From contig NZ_VSRY01000016.1 in NCBI RefSeq assembly GCF_008271805.1, forward strand, positions 1 through 64,000: DNA of 64,000 nucleotides, read 5' to 3'. The stretch's first letter is position 1, and each line of letters opens with the position of its first letter. A program made the translations under genes and the position numbers. The notes below the pieces were generated by a model, which had not been told where the DNA came from, made no database searches, and was given only the letters and a program-made list of their open reading frames with translations. Shown piece after piece: positions 36,343 to 45,017 of this stretch. This stretch comes from Streptomyces sp. TRM49041 (GTDB taxonomy: Bacteria; Actinomycetota; Actinomycetes; Streptomycetales; Streptomycetaceae).

Positions 36343-37265
36343 CGGGGCGCTTCCCTGTCTTGTCGGCGGCGGCGTAGTGCCGTGCCCGCGGCAGCCGCCA
36401 CCGCTGCCGTGGCGAGCGTGCCCGTCGTCCAGACCGCCGCCACCGCGCCCGGGGGTGTGTACGTCGCCTCGGCCCGAGCCCGGCGGGTGCCGGCCGCCGT
36501 GGCGGTCACGTGGACGGTCACCCGGTCCAGCCCGGGGCGGTCGTCGGATGGCCAGGGTGTGATGACGGGGCGACGGGCGGCCGGGGGGAGGGCGCGGCCC
36601 GTGGAGTGTTCGGGGCGGTGCAGGAGCGTGGTGCCCCGGGTGCCCTTCGCATGGAGCGTGACGTGGGCGTCGAGGGGCGTGTTGCCGCGGTTGACGAGGG
36701 TGTAGTGGATGGCGTCCGAGTCGATCCGGAGGTTCTCGACCGTCAGTGCCGGCAGGCGCGGGCCCGTGACGCGGAGGCGCAGCGGGACCGTGGCCTCGCG
36801 GGCGCGGGGCGGTGCCGTGGTGGCGGTGAGCGTGCCGGTGTGGTCGCCGGGCGGGGTGGTGGTCGGGACGGTGACGGTGAACGGGACGTCGGCGCGGGTG
36901 CGGGGCGGCACCGTGACGCGGTCCGTCGCGAACCGGACCCAGCCCGCCCAGGCCGCGCCCGTACCCGAGTCTCTACCCGCATCCGCGCCCGAGCCCGCGC
37001 CAGCGCCCGTACCCGCGCCAGCGTCCGCGTCCGCGCCCAGCCGCAGCGTCAGCGGGCGGTCGCCGCGGTTGGTCAGGGACAGCGCGTCTTCCAGGACCGT
37101 GCCCGGTGGCCCCTCCAGGTACAGCGACGGTCTCCCGCCGCCCGAGGCCGGTGTCACCGTCCAGTCCGGCCCACCCCCCTCGGTGGCAGTCGCGGCAGTC
37201 GCGGCCGGGGCGTACAGCGACAGCAGCACGCAGGCCATGAGCGCGGGCACCGGTGCGCGGCGCAC
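36339..37265 (-). CDS. WxL-interacting-protein (DUF916)-like surface protein
   Basis: A 308-aa exported protein. Signal peptide at about 1-25. The domain begins WTVTPASGGGRPSLYLEG and continues with LEDALSLTNRGDRPLTL, an Ala/Gly/Asp-rich insertion, then WVRFATDRVTVPPRTRADVPFTV and TTPPGDHTGTLTA. This is the layout of WIP/DUF916 peptidoglycan-binding domains. A second Ig-like domain and a C-terminal helix with an Arg-rich tail follow. It starts 4 bp after the LPRTG gene and overlaps the next by 4 bp. Distant similarity only; no WxL-domain partner is present. Confidence 0.7.
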   Translation of the reverse strand: MRRAPVPALMACVLLSLYAPAATAATATEGGGPDWTVTPASGGGRPSLYLEGPPGTVLEDALSLTNRGDRPLTLRLGADADAGAGTGAGAGSGADAGRDSGTGAAWAGWVRFATDRVTVPPRTRADVPFTVTVPTTTPPGDHTGTLTATTAPPRAREATVPLRLRVTGPRLPALTVENLRIDSDAIHYTLVNRGNTPLDAHVTLHAKGTRGTTLLHRPEHSTGRALPPAARRPVITPWPSDDRPGLDRVTVHVTATAAGTRRARAEATYTPPGAVAAVWTTGTLATAAVAAAAGTALRRRRQDREAPR

Positions 37266-37269
37266 GGGT

Positions 37270-37920
37270 CTACGTCCCGGCCGGCCGGCGGGTCAGCCAC
37301 AGCACCCCGCCCACCCCGGCCAGCAGCACCGTCCCCCCGAGCGTGCCCAGCGCCACCGCCGCGTCCACCGGCCCGGTCCTGGGCAGCTCCGCCGGGCCGC
37401 CGCCGCCCGCCGCCGTCACGTCCAGTTCCAGCGACGGCTTCGGGGCGTTCTTCGGGGTGCATGTGGTGGTCGTACCGAGGGCCTTGATGGTCAGCACCCC
37501 GGCCGTGAAGGTCACCTTGCCGCTCTTCCGCGGGGTGTACGTACCCGACAAGTCGCCGATCCTGATGGGCGTGTCGGCGGGGACTGCCTCGGCGTTGGCC
37601 GGCCCGGACACCTTGACCGTGCCCTGTTCGGCGCCGCCGAGCCGGATGACGGCGCTCGGGTTCATCGCCCCCTTGCCGAGCTCGACCGGGCTGGACGAGA
37701 CGCCCTTGCGGAACGACATGGTGAGCCGGTACCCCGTGCCGCTGCGCACGCTCGTGATGTCGATCGGCGATACGGCGCCCTTCGGCCCGATCGGCGTCCG
37801 GCACGCGTAGTCGACGTCCACGACGGCGGCGTGCGCGGCGGTCGAGCCGGTGAGGACCGTGGCGGCCGCGCCCGCCACTGTCAGGGTCGTGAGGAGCGCG
37901 GTCCGCTTCCGGTACGGCAT
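37270..37920 (-). CDS. LPRTG sortase-anchored surface protein
   Basis: A 216-aa exported protein. Signal peptide at about 1-32 (LTGSTAAHA). One beta-rich module (about 33-165) is homologous in pattern to the modules of the 482-aa protein encoded three genes downstream (GAEQGTVKVSGPAN...DLSGTYTPRKSGKVTFTAGVLTI). LPRTG is followed by a hydrophobic helix and RRPAGT: a canonical cell-wall sorting signal. A near-perfect ribosome-binding site GAGGTGATC precedes the ATG. It is the first gene of the operon and divergent from LCP 6. Confidence 0.85.
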   Translation of the reverse strand: MPYRKRTALLTTLTVAGAAATVLTGSTAAHAAVVDVDYACRTPIGPKGAVSPIDITSVRSGTGYRLTMSFRKGVSSSPVELGKGAMNPSAVIRLGGAEQGTVKVSGPANAEAVPADTPIRIGDLSGTYTPRKSGKVTFTAGVLTIKALGTTTTCTPKNAPKPSLELDVTAAGGGGPAELPRTGPVDAAVALGTLGGTVLLAGVGGVLWLTRRPAGT

Positions 37921-38052
37921 GTGGGGATCACCTCATGGCGGTACGCCGGTCTTCTGACGGCACATCAGATTGGCGTCAAGGTACGCCCGAGCCCCTCGGG
38001 AGGGAAGACAGAAGGCGCGGCTCGCGCCTCCCCCGTGGGAGCGGGGGACGTT

Positions 38053-38058
38053 TATAGT
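38053..38058 (+). promoter_or_regulatory. Candidate -10 for LCP 6
   Basis: TATAGT, near consensus, 53 bp upstream of the LCP 6 ATG in the divergent gap. No good -35. Confidence 0.35.
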
Positions 38059-38111
38059 TCACCGACCCGGTCAGGCAGGGGGGCCTGCCCAGCAGCGAGG
38101 GGGAGGCAGCG

Positions 38112-39248
38112 ATGCCGGACACCGTTCAGTCGGTCGACGGGAGAGACGAGGACACGCGCGGAGAGGCGAGCGGAGAGGCGAGCGGCGAAGAGGGCGGGGC
38201 AGGCTCGCGGACCCGCCCCCGCAGACCCACCCGCCGAAGGGGCCAGCGGGCCGTCGGCATCGGATGCGCCGTCGTCCTCCTCGGCACGGCGGCCGCGGGC
38301 TGGTGGGCGTACCGCGGCCTGGACGGGAACATCAAGGCGGTGGACATCGGCCGCGCCCTCGGCGACGACCGCCCGCAGAAGGCTCCCGGCGCGCTCCGCG
38401 CGACGAACCTGCTGGTCCTGGGCTCCGACTCCCGCGCCGGTGCCAACGCGGCGCTCGACGGCGGCGACGTCGGCGGTGCGCGGTCCGACACGGCGCTGAT
38501 GGTGCACGTGTCCGCGGACCGGACGAAGGCGGTCGCGGTCAGCATCCCCCGTGACACCCTCGTCGACCGTCCCTCCTGCACGACGCCGGACGGCCGGGAG
38601 ACCGGGCCCGCCACCCGCGTGATGTTCAACTCCGTCTACTCCACGGCCGGCTCCGCCTGTGTCGTGAAGACGGTCGAGAAGATGTCCGGCGTACGCGTCG
38701 ACCACCTCCTGGAGGTCGACTTCGCCGGCTTCAAGGAGCTCGTCGACGAGCTGGGCGGGGTGACCGTCGACGTCCGCGAGCCCATCCGCGACACCAAGGG
38801 CGGCTTCACCCTGGAACCCGGCACGCACCGGCTGAACGGCACCGAGTCGCTGAAGTTCGTCCGCACCCGGTACGGCTACCGCGACGGCAGCGACCTGGGA
38901 CGGATAGGGCTGCAGCAGCAGTTCCTTACGGCGCTGCTCCGCGAGGTCCGGCGACAGGACCTGCTCGGCAGCCCGGCCAAGTCGTACCGGATCGCCTCGT
39001 CCCTGACCAAGTCGCTGACCACCGACTCCGAACTGGCCTCGCTCACCGCGCTCGTCGACTTCGGCCGCAGTATGCGCGGAATCGATCCTGCGGGCATGGA
39101 CACGATCATGCTGCCGGTCGTGTACGACCGGGCGGACCCCAACCGTGTAGTGCCGTCGGAGCCCCAGGCCGGTGAGCTGTGGCGGGCGATCCGCGAGGAC
39201 ACCCCCGTACCCGCGTCGGCCAGGAAGTCCCCGGCGACCGCGGGCTGA
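38112..39248 (+). CDS. LCP family glycopolymer ligase 6
   Basis: A 378-aa LCP protein without LytR_C. It has an acidic/Arg-rich cytoplasmic N-terminus of about 45 residues, one membrane segment (AVGIGCAVVLLGTAAAGWWAY) and an LCP domain with LLVLGSDSRAG, RSDTALMVHVS, SIPRDTLVDRPSC and RVDHLLEVDFAGF. GGGGGAGG lies just before the ATG. It sits directly upstream of the CDP-alcohol phosphotransferase gene on the same strand. It is therefore the LCP most likely dedicated to the polymer made by this locus. Confidence 0.92.
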   Translation: MPDTVQSVDGRDEDTRGEASGEASGEEGGAGSRTRPRRPTRRRGQRAVGIGCAVVLLGTAAAGWWAYRGLDGNIKAVDIGRALGDDRPQKAPGALRATNLLVLGSDSRAGANAALDGGDVGGARSDTALMVHVSADRTKAVAVSIPRDTLVDRPSCTTPDGRETGPATRVMFNSVYSTAGSACVVKTVEKMSGVRVDHLLEVDFAGFKELVDELGGVTVDVREPIRDTKGGFTLEPGTHRLNGTESLKFVRTRYGYRDGSDLGRIGLQQQFLTALLREVRRQDLLGSPAKSYRIASSLTKSLTTDSELASLTALVDFGRSMRGIDPAGMDTIMLPVVYDRADPNRVVPSEPQAGELWRAIREDTPVPASARKSPATAG

Positions 39249-39298
39249 CCGCCTGCCATCATGAACGCTCGTGCGTGTGACCGACGCTGGGGGTACCG

Positions 39299-40033
39299 AT
39301 GGTGGCGGAGATGTCGTTCGGAGAGTCGCTGGGGCGGCTGAGGGGGGCTCAGAAGACGGCGAAGGGGGTGTCGCTGTACTCGCGGTACGTCAACCGGCCC
39401 GCGGGCCGCGTTCTCGCGGCGGGGTCGTATTCGGCCGGGCTCACACCCAACCAAGTGACCCTCGTCAGCGCGGTCTTCAGCTTCAGCGGGGTGGCGGCCC
39501 TCGCGCTGGTACCACCTTCCTGGTGGACCGGGGCGCTGGTGTGGCTGGCGCTGGCCGTCGGGTTCGCGTTCGACTCCGCCGACGGACAGCTGGCGCGGCT
39601 GCGCGGCGGCGGGAGCCCGGCGGGCGAGTGGCTGGACCATGTGGTCGACTGCGCGAAGATCACCGCTCTCCACACCGCCGTGCTGATCGCCTTCGAGCGT
39701 CACGCCGGGCACTTCGGCACGGAGTCCCGCGCGTGGCTGCTGCTGCCCCTGGCCTTCCTGTTCGCCGCCGTCGTCACGTTCTTCGGCGGTGTTCTCACCG
39801 AACAGCTCAAGCCGAAGGCCGCCCCGGGCAGCGCGCCCGCCGCCCCGTCGGCCCTGCGGGCGGTGGCGCTGCTGCCGGTGGACCACGGCGTGTTCTGCCT
39901 GGTCTTCCTGCTGCTCGGCGGTGGGCCGCTGTTCCTGTGGGGGTACGGGCTGCTGGGCGCCGCCGCCCTGCTCTATCTGCCGCTGTTCCTCGCCAAGTGG
40001 TTCCGCGAGGTCAGCCGCCCTCAGGCGCGGTAG
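39299..40033 (+). CDS. CDP-alcohol phosphatidyltransferase family protein
   Basis: A 244-aa integral membrane enzyme with about six helices. The family signature DSADGQLARLRGGGSPAGEW-LDHVVD preserves every DGx2ARx8Gx3Dx3D position. It transfers a phospho-alcohol between a CDP-alcohol and an acceptor, using two metal ions. The substrate is unknown. A cytidylyltransferase gene that could make its CDP-activated donor lies convergent and overlapping by 23 bp. ATG at 39299 with GGGGG upstream. Confidence 0.88.
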   Translation: MVAEMSFGESLGRLRGAQKTAKGVSLYSRYVNRPAGRVLAAGSYSAGLTPNQVTLVSAVFSFSGVAALALVPPSWWTGALVWLALAVGFAFDSADGQLARLRGGGSPAGEWLDHVVDCAKITALHTAVLIAFERHAGHFGTESRAWLLLPLAFLFAAVVTFFGGVLTEQLKPKAAPGSAPAAPSALRAVALLPVDHGVFCLVFLLLGGGPLFLWGYGLLGAAALLYLPLFLAKWFREVSRPQAR

Positions 40034-40481
40034 GCAGCTGCTGCGTCCGCTCCGTCAGGGCGTCGAGCGCCCGGCGCAGCTGGGTGCTCGACGTGTGCAC
40101 CGTGTACGGGAAGTAGACGATGTCGACGCCGACGGAGGCGAAGTCCCGCTCCAGCCGGTCGCCCCTGGGGGTGCCGCGCCAGTCGTCGCCCTTGAACAGG
40201 ACGTCGAAGCGGACCTGTTGCCAGGTCTCCAGCTTGTCGGGAACGGTCTCGACGAAGGCCGCGTCCACATACTTGACGTTGCGGACGATCTCCAGCCGCT
40301 CGATGAGCGGGATCACCGGCCGGTGGCCCTTGGCCAGCTCCGCCATCTCGTCCGACACCACACCGGCGACCAGGTAGTCGCAGTGCTGCCGGGCATGGCG
40401 AAGGATGTTCAAGTGACCTATGTGGAAAAGGTCGTAGGCCCCCGGCGCGTATCCCACCCGGTATGGCTTGCGCTCGGACAT
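40011..40481 (-). CDS. Cytidylyl/adenylyltransferase of the TagD/RfaE type
   Basis: A 156-aa nucleotidyltransferase. YAPGAYDLFHIGHLNILRHAR carries the HxGH catalytic motif, and FKGDDWRGTPRGD and the late HTSSTQLRRAL correspond to the ribose- and CTP-binding segments, although ISSTxI is changed to HTSSTQL. TagD-type enzymes form CDP-glycerol from glycerol-3-P. The 3' end overlaps the CDP-alcohol phosphotransferase gene on the other strand. The ATG at 40481 is chosen; a longer frame reaches 40544. Confidence 0.87.
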   Translation of the reverse strand: MSERKPYRVGYAPGAYDLFHIGHLNILRHARQHCDYLVAGVVSDEMAELAKGHRPVIPLIERLEIVRNVKYVDAAFVETVPDKLETWQQVRFDVLFKGDDWRGTPRGDRLERDFASVGVDIVYFPYTVHTSSTQLRRALDALTERTQQLPTAPEGG

Positions 40482-40569
40482 GACTCGCTTGCCCCCCTCT
40501 GAAACGGTCCGCCCCCGTGCGTACCGGCTGACAGTACCGTGCACACTTCGCGTGGGACAGGTGAACGAT

Positions 40570-40592
40570 TAGGGTGCACGAGCGATCGTTCG
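40570..40592 (+). promoter_or_regulatory. Candidate promoter and palindromic operator of the polysaccharide operon
   Basis: TAGGGT at 40570-40575 fits a Streptomyces -10. The near-palindrome CGAGCGATCGTTCG (40579-40592) would cover the transcription start, so a repressor could bind there. GTGCAC occurs upstream at 40539 and within the region. Confidence 0.33.
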
Positions 40593-40611
40593 TCACGAGG
40601 GGGACAATTCG

Positions 40612-41898
40612 ATGGGGGACGCGGCACAGATGGATGAGGGCGGCACAGGACGGCGACGGCGGCTGCTGCTGGTGTCCACGAACTACGCTCCCGAGCACAC
40701 CGGAATAGGTCCGTACGCCACTCAGATCGCCGAACACTGGGCGGCGTCGGGCCACGAGACCCATGTGCTGGCGGGCATGCCGCACTACCCGGCGTGGTCG
40801 GTGGACCCGGCGTACCGGGGCGTCTGGCGGCGGACGGAACTCCGCGCGGGGGTGACCGTGCACCGCAGGCGGCACACCGTCCCCCGCCGGCAGACGGCGG
40901 TGCGGCGCGCGCTGTTCGAGGGCTCGGTCCTCGCCCACCAGCTCGCGGCCCCGCCGCGGATCGGCCGCCCGGACGCCGTGGTGGCCCAACTGCCCAGCCT
41001 CGCCGGTGGCGTGGCGGGGGCCCGGCTCGCGGCGCGCTGGCGGGTGCCCTACATACCTGTGGTCCAGGACCTGATGGGCGCCGCGGCCGCGCAGAGCGGC
41101 ATCGAGGGCGGGGACCGCGCGGCGGCGGTGGCGGCACGCGTCGAGTCGTACGTGCTGCGGCGGGCCACGCTCGTCGGCGTCATCCATGACACGTTCACGG
41201 CCCGCGTCACCGCCCTCGGCGTGCCGCCGGAGCGGATCCGCACCGTGCCGAACTGGTCGCATGTGACGGCCCCCGAGCGGCCACGGGCGGAGACCAGACG
41301 GCGCCTCGGCTGGGCGCCCTCGGACACCGTCGTCCTGCACTCCGGGAACATGGGCCTCAAGCAGGGGCTGGAGGTGCTGGTGGCGACGGCCCGCCTCGAC
41401 TCCGCGGTGCGGGTGGTGCTGATGGGTGACGGCAACCAGCGCCGGACCCTGGAACAGCTCGCCGACGGCGTCCCCAACCTCGAGTTCCTGCCGCCGGTCG
41501 ACGACGGCGACTTCCCGGACGTGCTGGCCGCCGCCGACGTGCTGGCCGTGACCCAGCGGGCGTCGGTGCTCGACATGAGCGTGCCGTCCAAGCTGACGTC
41601 GTACTTCGCCGCCGGGCGGCCGGTCGTCGCCTCGGTGGCGGACGGCGGGGGCACCGCCCATGAGGTGCGGCGCTCGGGTGCGGGCGTGCTGGTGCCGCCG
41701 GAGGACCCCGAGGCTCTGCTGGCGGCCGTACGCGGGCTGGCGGCGGACCCGGAGGCGGCCCGGGAACTGGGGGCGGCCGGCCCCCGTCATGTCGAGGCGC
41801 ACCTGAGCCGGGCGGCGGGACTGGCCCGCTACGACGCCCTCCTCGACGAGGTGCTGTCGGCGGCGGAGCGCGAGGCGACGGGAGGGACGGACAGGTGA
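40612..41898 (+). CDS. WcaI-like glycosyltransferase (GT4 family)
   Basis: A 428-aa GT-B glycosyltransferase. The N-terminus LLLVSTNYAPEHTGIGPYAT, then AGMPHYPAW, resembles colanic-acid WcaI enzymes. The C-terminal half has the nucleotide-sugar site (LHSGNMGLKQGLEVLV, then VPSKLTSYFAAGRPVVAS). It would add a sugar, possibly fucose, to a polyprenyl-linked intermediate in the cytoplasm; the sugar is not determinable. GAGGGGG precedes the ATG. First gene of a four-base-overlap operon with the Wzz-like and Wzx genes. Confidence 0.88.
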   Translation: MGDAAQMDEGGTGRRRRLLLVSTNYAPEHTGIGPYATQIAEHWAASGHETHVLAGMPHYPAWSVDPAYRGVWRRTELRAGVTVHRRRHTVPRRQTAVRRALFEGSVLAHQLAAPPRIGRPDAVVAQLPSLAGGVAGARLAARWRVPYIPVVQDLMGAAAAQSGIEGGDRAAAVAARVESYVLRRATLVGVIHDTFTARVTALGVPPERIRTVPNWSHVTAPERPRAETRRRLGWAPSDTVVLHSGNMGLKQGLEVLVATARLDSAVRVVLMGDGNQRRTLEQLADGVPNLEFLPPVDDGDFPDVLAAADVLAVTQRASVLDMSVPSKLTSYFAAGRPVVASVADGGGTAHEVRRSGAGVLVPPEDPEALLAAVRGLAADPEAARELGAAGPRHVEAHLSRAAGLARYDALLDEVLSAAEREATGGTDR

Positions 41899-43754
41899 CA
41901 CACGCACACGGCGGACCGGCGGCGGCGGTGCCCGCGACGATCGCGGAGGACGAGCCGGATCTGCTCCGGGACCAGTTCCGGCAGCTGCTGCGCTATCCCC
42001 GGCTCATCGCCGGCGGTGTGCTGCTGGGGCTCCTCGGCGGTGCCTGGCTCGGCTACAGCACGTCCGACACATATGTGGCCACCAGTGACGTGGTGCTGCG
42101 CGTCCCGACCGAGGACCCGTTCAATCCGAGCATCGCGGTCGAGAAGACCCTCGACATGAACACGGAACGGCAGGCCGCCACGAGCCACCGGACCGCCGAA
42201 CGCGCCTCCGGCACACTCCGTTTCGACGGCGACCCGGCGGATCTGGTGTCGGGACTGCAGGTCACCAACCCGCCGAAGTCGCAGGTCCTCCGGTTCAGTT
42301 ACACCCACGCCGACCCCGAGGTGTCGGCGCGGCGCGCCAACGCGCTGGTGGCGGCGTACCTCTCGGATCGCAGGGCGCAGACGGAGAACACCCGCGACAC
42401 CATGATCAAGGGGCTGCAGGCCCAGCTCGACCCGATCGCCAAGCAGCACGACGAGCTCGCCTCGAAGCTCGACGACAGGTCCGGGGCCGACGCCGAGTCC
42501 GACTACGCCGTCAAGGCCAACCTGCTCAACCGCATCACCGAGCTCAGCAACCGGATCAGCAAGCTCAAGGCGCTCGACATGACGCCCGGCAAGGTGATCA
42601 GGACCGCGACGCCGCCCGCCTCGTCCGACGGCCCCGGCTGGGCCCTGTCCCTGGGGCTCGGCGGCGCCGTCGGTGTCGCGCTGGGGCTGCTCCTCGCCTG
42701 GGTGCGGCTGGTGTTCGACCCGGCGGCCCGCTCGGAGGGCGACGTGGCGCGTGCGCTGCGCGCGCCCGTCCTCGGGTCCCTGCCCCGTACGCACGACACC
42801 GGTCCCCTGCTCACCGAGGACCGCGAGGACTCCCCACTGGCCGAGGAGTACCGGTCGATCGCCTACCGGCTCGCCTACGACCAGCGCTTCGCCGACCGGC
42901 GGCGACTGCTCGTGGCCGCGCCGCGCGGTTCCAGCCGTACGGCGGCGGCCGTGGCCGTCAACCTGGCCGCCTCGTTCGCCGAGACCGGCAAGCGGGTGCT
43001 GATCGTCGAGGCCGAGCTGCGCAGGCCGTCGCTGGAGAAGCACGTGCGGGCCCGCGAGATCAGCAGCCCGTCCTGGACGTACGAGGGTGAGGCGGACGGC
43101 TGGCCGAGCGGGCGGCGGCTCACCGTGGACGCGGGCGAGTCGGGGAGCTTCGAGCTGGTGCCCGGCACGCGCGTCCGCAACGTGGCGCGCGCACTGACCT
43201 CGCCGGAGATGTCCCGGCTGGTGGAGGAGGCCGACGACCCGCAGGTGACGGTCATCGTGCTGACCCCTCCGGTCTTCGCGTACGCCGACGCACTCGCGCT
43301 GGTGGACCGGGTCGACGGCGTGCTCGTGGTGTGCGACCCACGGGGTGTGCACCGCTCCCAGCTGGCCCGCCTGCGGGACCTGATCACCGGCGCGGGCGGG
43401 ACCGTGCTCGGCACCGTCATGCACCGCGGCCAGCGGGGCAGGGGCGGGCGAGCGGGCAAGAGGCGAGCGGGCAAGAACGGCGCGCCCGGACGGCGGAACG
43501 GGGCGGCGCGGGTGCCCGCGGGTGCGGAGGCCGGTGGGCGGCGCGGTGCCGACGGCGACGACGGCGGAGGCCCGGTCCGCGACGACGGCGGCCGGTACGA
43601 CGGCGGCCGGTACGGCGACGGCCGGTACGGCGACGGCGACGGCCGGGAGGGACGCCCGGACGGCCGGGACGACGACCGGGCCGGTGGGGCGGCGCTCGGC
43701 GACGGGACGTCCACGATGGCGCTGCGGGCCGTCGTACCCCCCGACCGCTCGTGA
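41895..43754 (+). CDS. Wzz-like chain-length protein with degenerate tyrosine-kinase domain
   Basis: A 619-aa protein. TM1 (about 36-55) and TM2 (about 248-268) flank a periplasmic-type coiled-coil domain, the Wzz topology. The following cytoplasmic region aligns with BY-kinase domains but is altered. The Walker A region reads APRGSSRTAAAVAVNL without the Lys, Walker A' reads VLIVEAELRRP instead of VDxDxRxP, and Walker B reads VIVLTPPV without the Asp. ATP hydrolysis is therefore unlikely. The last 100 residues are low-complexity, with a Gly/Asp/Arg tail containing several Tyr (YDGGRYGDGRYGDG). GTG start overlaps the previous stop. Probably controls polymer length. Confidence 0.82.
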   Translation: MTHAHGGPAAAVPATIAEDEPDLLRDQFRQLLRYPRLIAGGVLLGLLGGAWLGYSTSDTYVATSDVVLRVPTEDPFNPSIAVEKTLDMNTERQAATSHRTAERASGTLRFDGDPADLVSGLQVTNPPKSQVLRFSYTHADPEVSARRANALVAAYLSDRRAQTENTRDTMIKGLQAQLDPIAKQHDELASKLDDRSGADAESDYAVKANLLNRITELSNRISKLKALDMTPGKVIRTATPPASSDGPGWALSLGLGGAVGVALGLLLAWVRLVFDPAARSEGDVARALRAPVLGSLPRTHDTGPLLTEDREDSPLAEEYRSIAYRLAYDQRFADRRRLLVAAPRGSSRTAAAVAVNLAASFAETGKRVLIVEAELRRPSLEKHVRAREISSPSWTYEGEADGWPSGRRLTVDAGESGSFELVPGTRVRNVARALTSPEMSRLVEEADDPQVTVIVLTPPVFAYADALALVDRVDGVLVVCDPRGVHRSQLARLRDLITGAGGTVLGTVMHRGQRGRGGRAGKRRAGKNGAPGRRNGAARVPAGAEAGGRRGADGDDGGGPVRDDGGRYDGGRYGDGRYGDGDGREGRPDGRDDDRAGGAALGDGTSTMALRAVVPPDRS

Positions 43755-45010
43755 CCGGCACGGGCGGCATGCTGCGCGGACGTACCGCCGCCCTCGTCTC
43801 GGTGCTCGACCAGGGCGCCGCCGGGCTGACCAACATCCTGGTGCTCGTGCTGGCGGCGCGGCTGTCGACGGCGTCCGGGTTCGCGGAGTTCTCCATGGTG
43901 TACCTGGTGTTCACCGTGACCCTCGGGCTCTTCATGGCGTACGTGGGACAGGAGCTGGTGCTGGTGCGCGGCGGCGCGGACACCGTCGCCACGGCCTGCC
44001 GCTCCGCGCTCGCCTTCACCGGGACGGCGGCGCTCGCCACGGGGGCGGTGCTGGCCGCCTCCGGTGGCGTGGTTCCGCCCGCAGGACGGGCGCTCATGGC
44101 GCTCGGCGCGGTCCTGCCCGTCGTCCTGCTCCAGGACGCCGCCCGGTACTGCTTCTCCGTCCTGGGGCGCCCGCACCACGCGCTGTTGGCGGACGGGCTG
44201 CGGCTGGTGTCGACCGTGAGCGTGCTGGCCCTCCAGCCCGCCGGGGCGTCCCCCGCCCGGCTGGTGACGGCGTGGGGGCTGGCCGCCCTGCCGGGGCTCG
44301 CGGCGGCGGTGCTGCTGCTGCGGCGGCCGCTGGCGGTGGGACGTACGGATCTGCGGCGGTACGGACGCCGGGGTCATCTGGGACAGCGGTTCGTCGTCGA
44401 GTTCGCCGTCGGGAACGGTTCCAGTCAGCTGGCGGTGCTGGCACTCGGCCTGCTGGGCAGCCCCCTCGCGGTCGGGGCGCTACGGGGTGCCTCGGCGCTC
44501 TTCGGGCCGCTGAACGTCTTCTTCGGCGCGGCCAACGGATTCGGCCCGCCGCTGCTCAACCGGCTCGGCGGCCGGGCCGTGGTGCGGGCGACGCTCCTGC
44601 TGGGCGGGGCACTGGCGGTGGCCGGGGCGGCGTGGGGCGGGGTGTGGTGGCTCCTCCCGGACGGCTGGGGCCGCCGGGTGCTGGGCGACACCTGGCCCGC
44701 CGTCGCGGCGCTGCTGCCGGCCTCCACCGCGCAGTACACGCTGATGGGTCTTGGGGTGAGCGCCCTGCTCACGCTGCGGGTGCTCAGCCCCCGCGAGACC
44801 CTCCCTGTCCAGGTGGTCTTCTCGCTGCTGTCCGTGGCCCTGCTGTCCGCGGGTTACGTCCTGGCGGGCGCCGTGGGCGCGGCATGGGGTCTGGCGGGCG
44901 GCTCGGCGGCGAAGGCGCTGGCCGCCTGGGTGCGCGTGGTCCTGGTACGGCGCCGTGCGGCGGCGCCCACCGCTTCCGGCGACGGCGCCCCCGCGCCGGC
45001 GCGGCACTGA
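43751..45010 (+). CDS. Polysaccharide flippase (Wzx/MVF-like)
   Basis: A 419-aa integral membrane protein with about 12 helices and the polysaccharide-transport layout (LVSVLDQGAAGLTNILVLVLAAR at the N-terminus, VEFAVGNGSSQLAVLALGLLGS in the middle, GALRGASALFGPLNVFF). It would move undecaprenyl-PP-oligosaccharides across the membrane. The GTG at 43751 overlaps the Wzz-like stop by 4 bp. A second, unrelated-looking flippase gene lies at 59.6 kb, so the locus may export two glycans. Convergent with the Wzy-like gene. Confidence 0.83.
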   Translation: MTGTGGMLRGRTAALVSVLDQGAAGLTNILVLVLAARLSTASGFAEFSMVYLVFTVTLGLFMAYVGQELVLVRGGADTVATACRSALAFTGTAALATGAVLAASGGVVPPAGRALMALGAVLPVVLLQDAARYCFSVLGRPHHALLADGLRLVSTVSVLALQPAGASPARLVTAWGLAALPGLAAAVLLLRRPLAVGRTDLRRYGRRGHLGQRFVVEFAVGNGSSQLAVLALGLLGSPLAVGALRGASALFGPLNVFFGAANGFGPPLLNRLGGRAVVRATLLLGGALAVAGAAWGGVWWLLPDGWGRRVLGDTWPAVAALLPASTAQYTLMGLGVSALLTLRVLSPRETLPVQVVFSLLSVALLSAGYVLAGAVGAAWGLAGGSAAKALAAWVRVVLVRRRAAAPTASGDGAPAPARH

Positions 45011-45017
45011 CCGCGCC

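Noticed and set aside
41829..43424. Minus-strand frame opposite the Wzz-like gene
   Set aside because: His/Arg-rich shadow frame without family features, fully antisense to a recognised gene.
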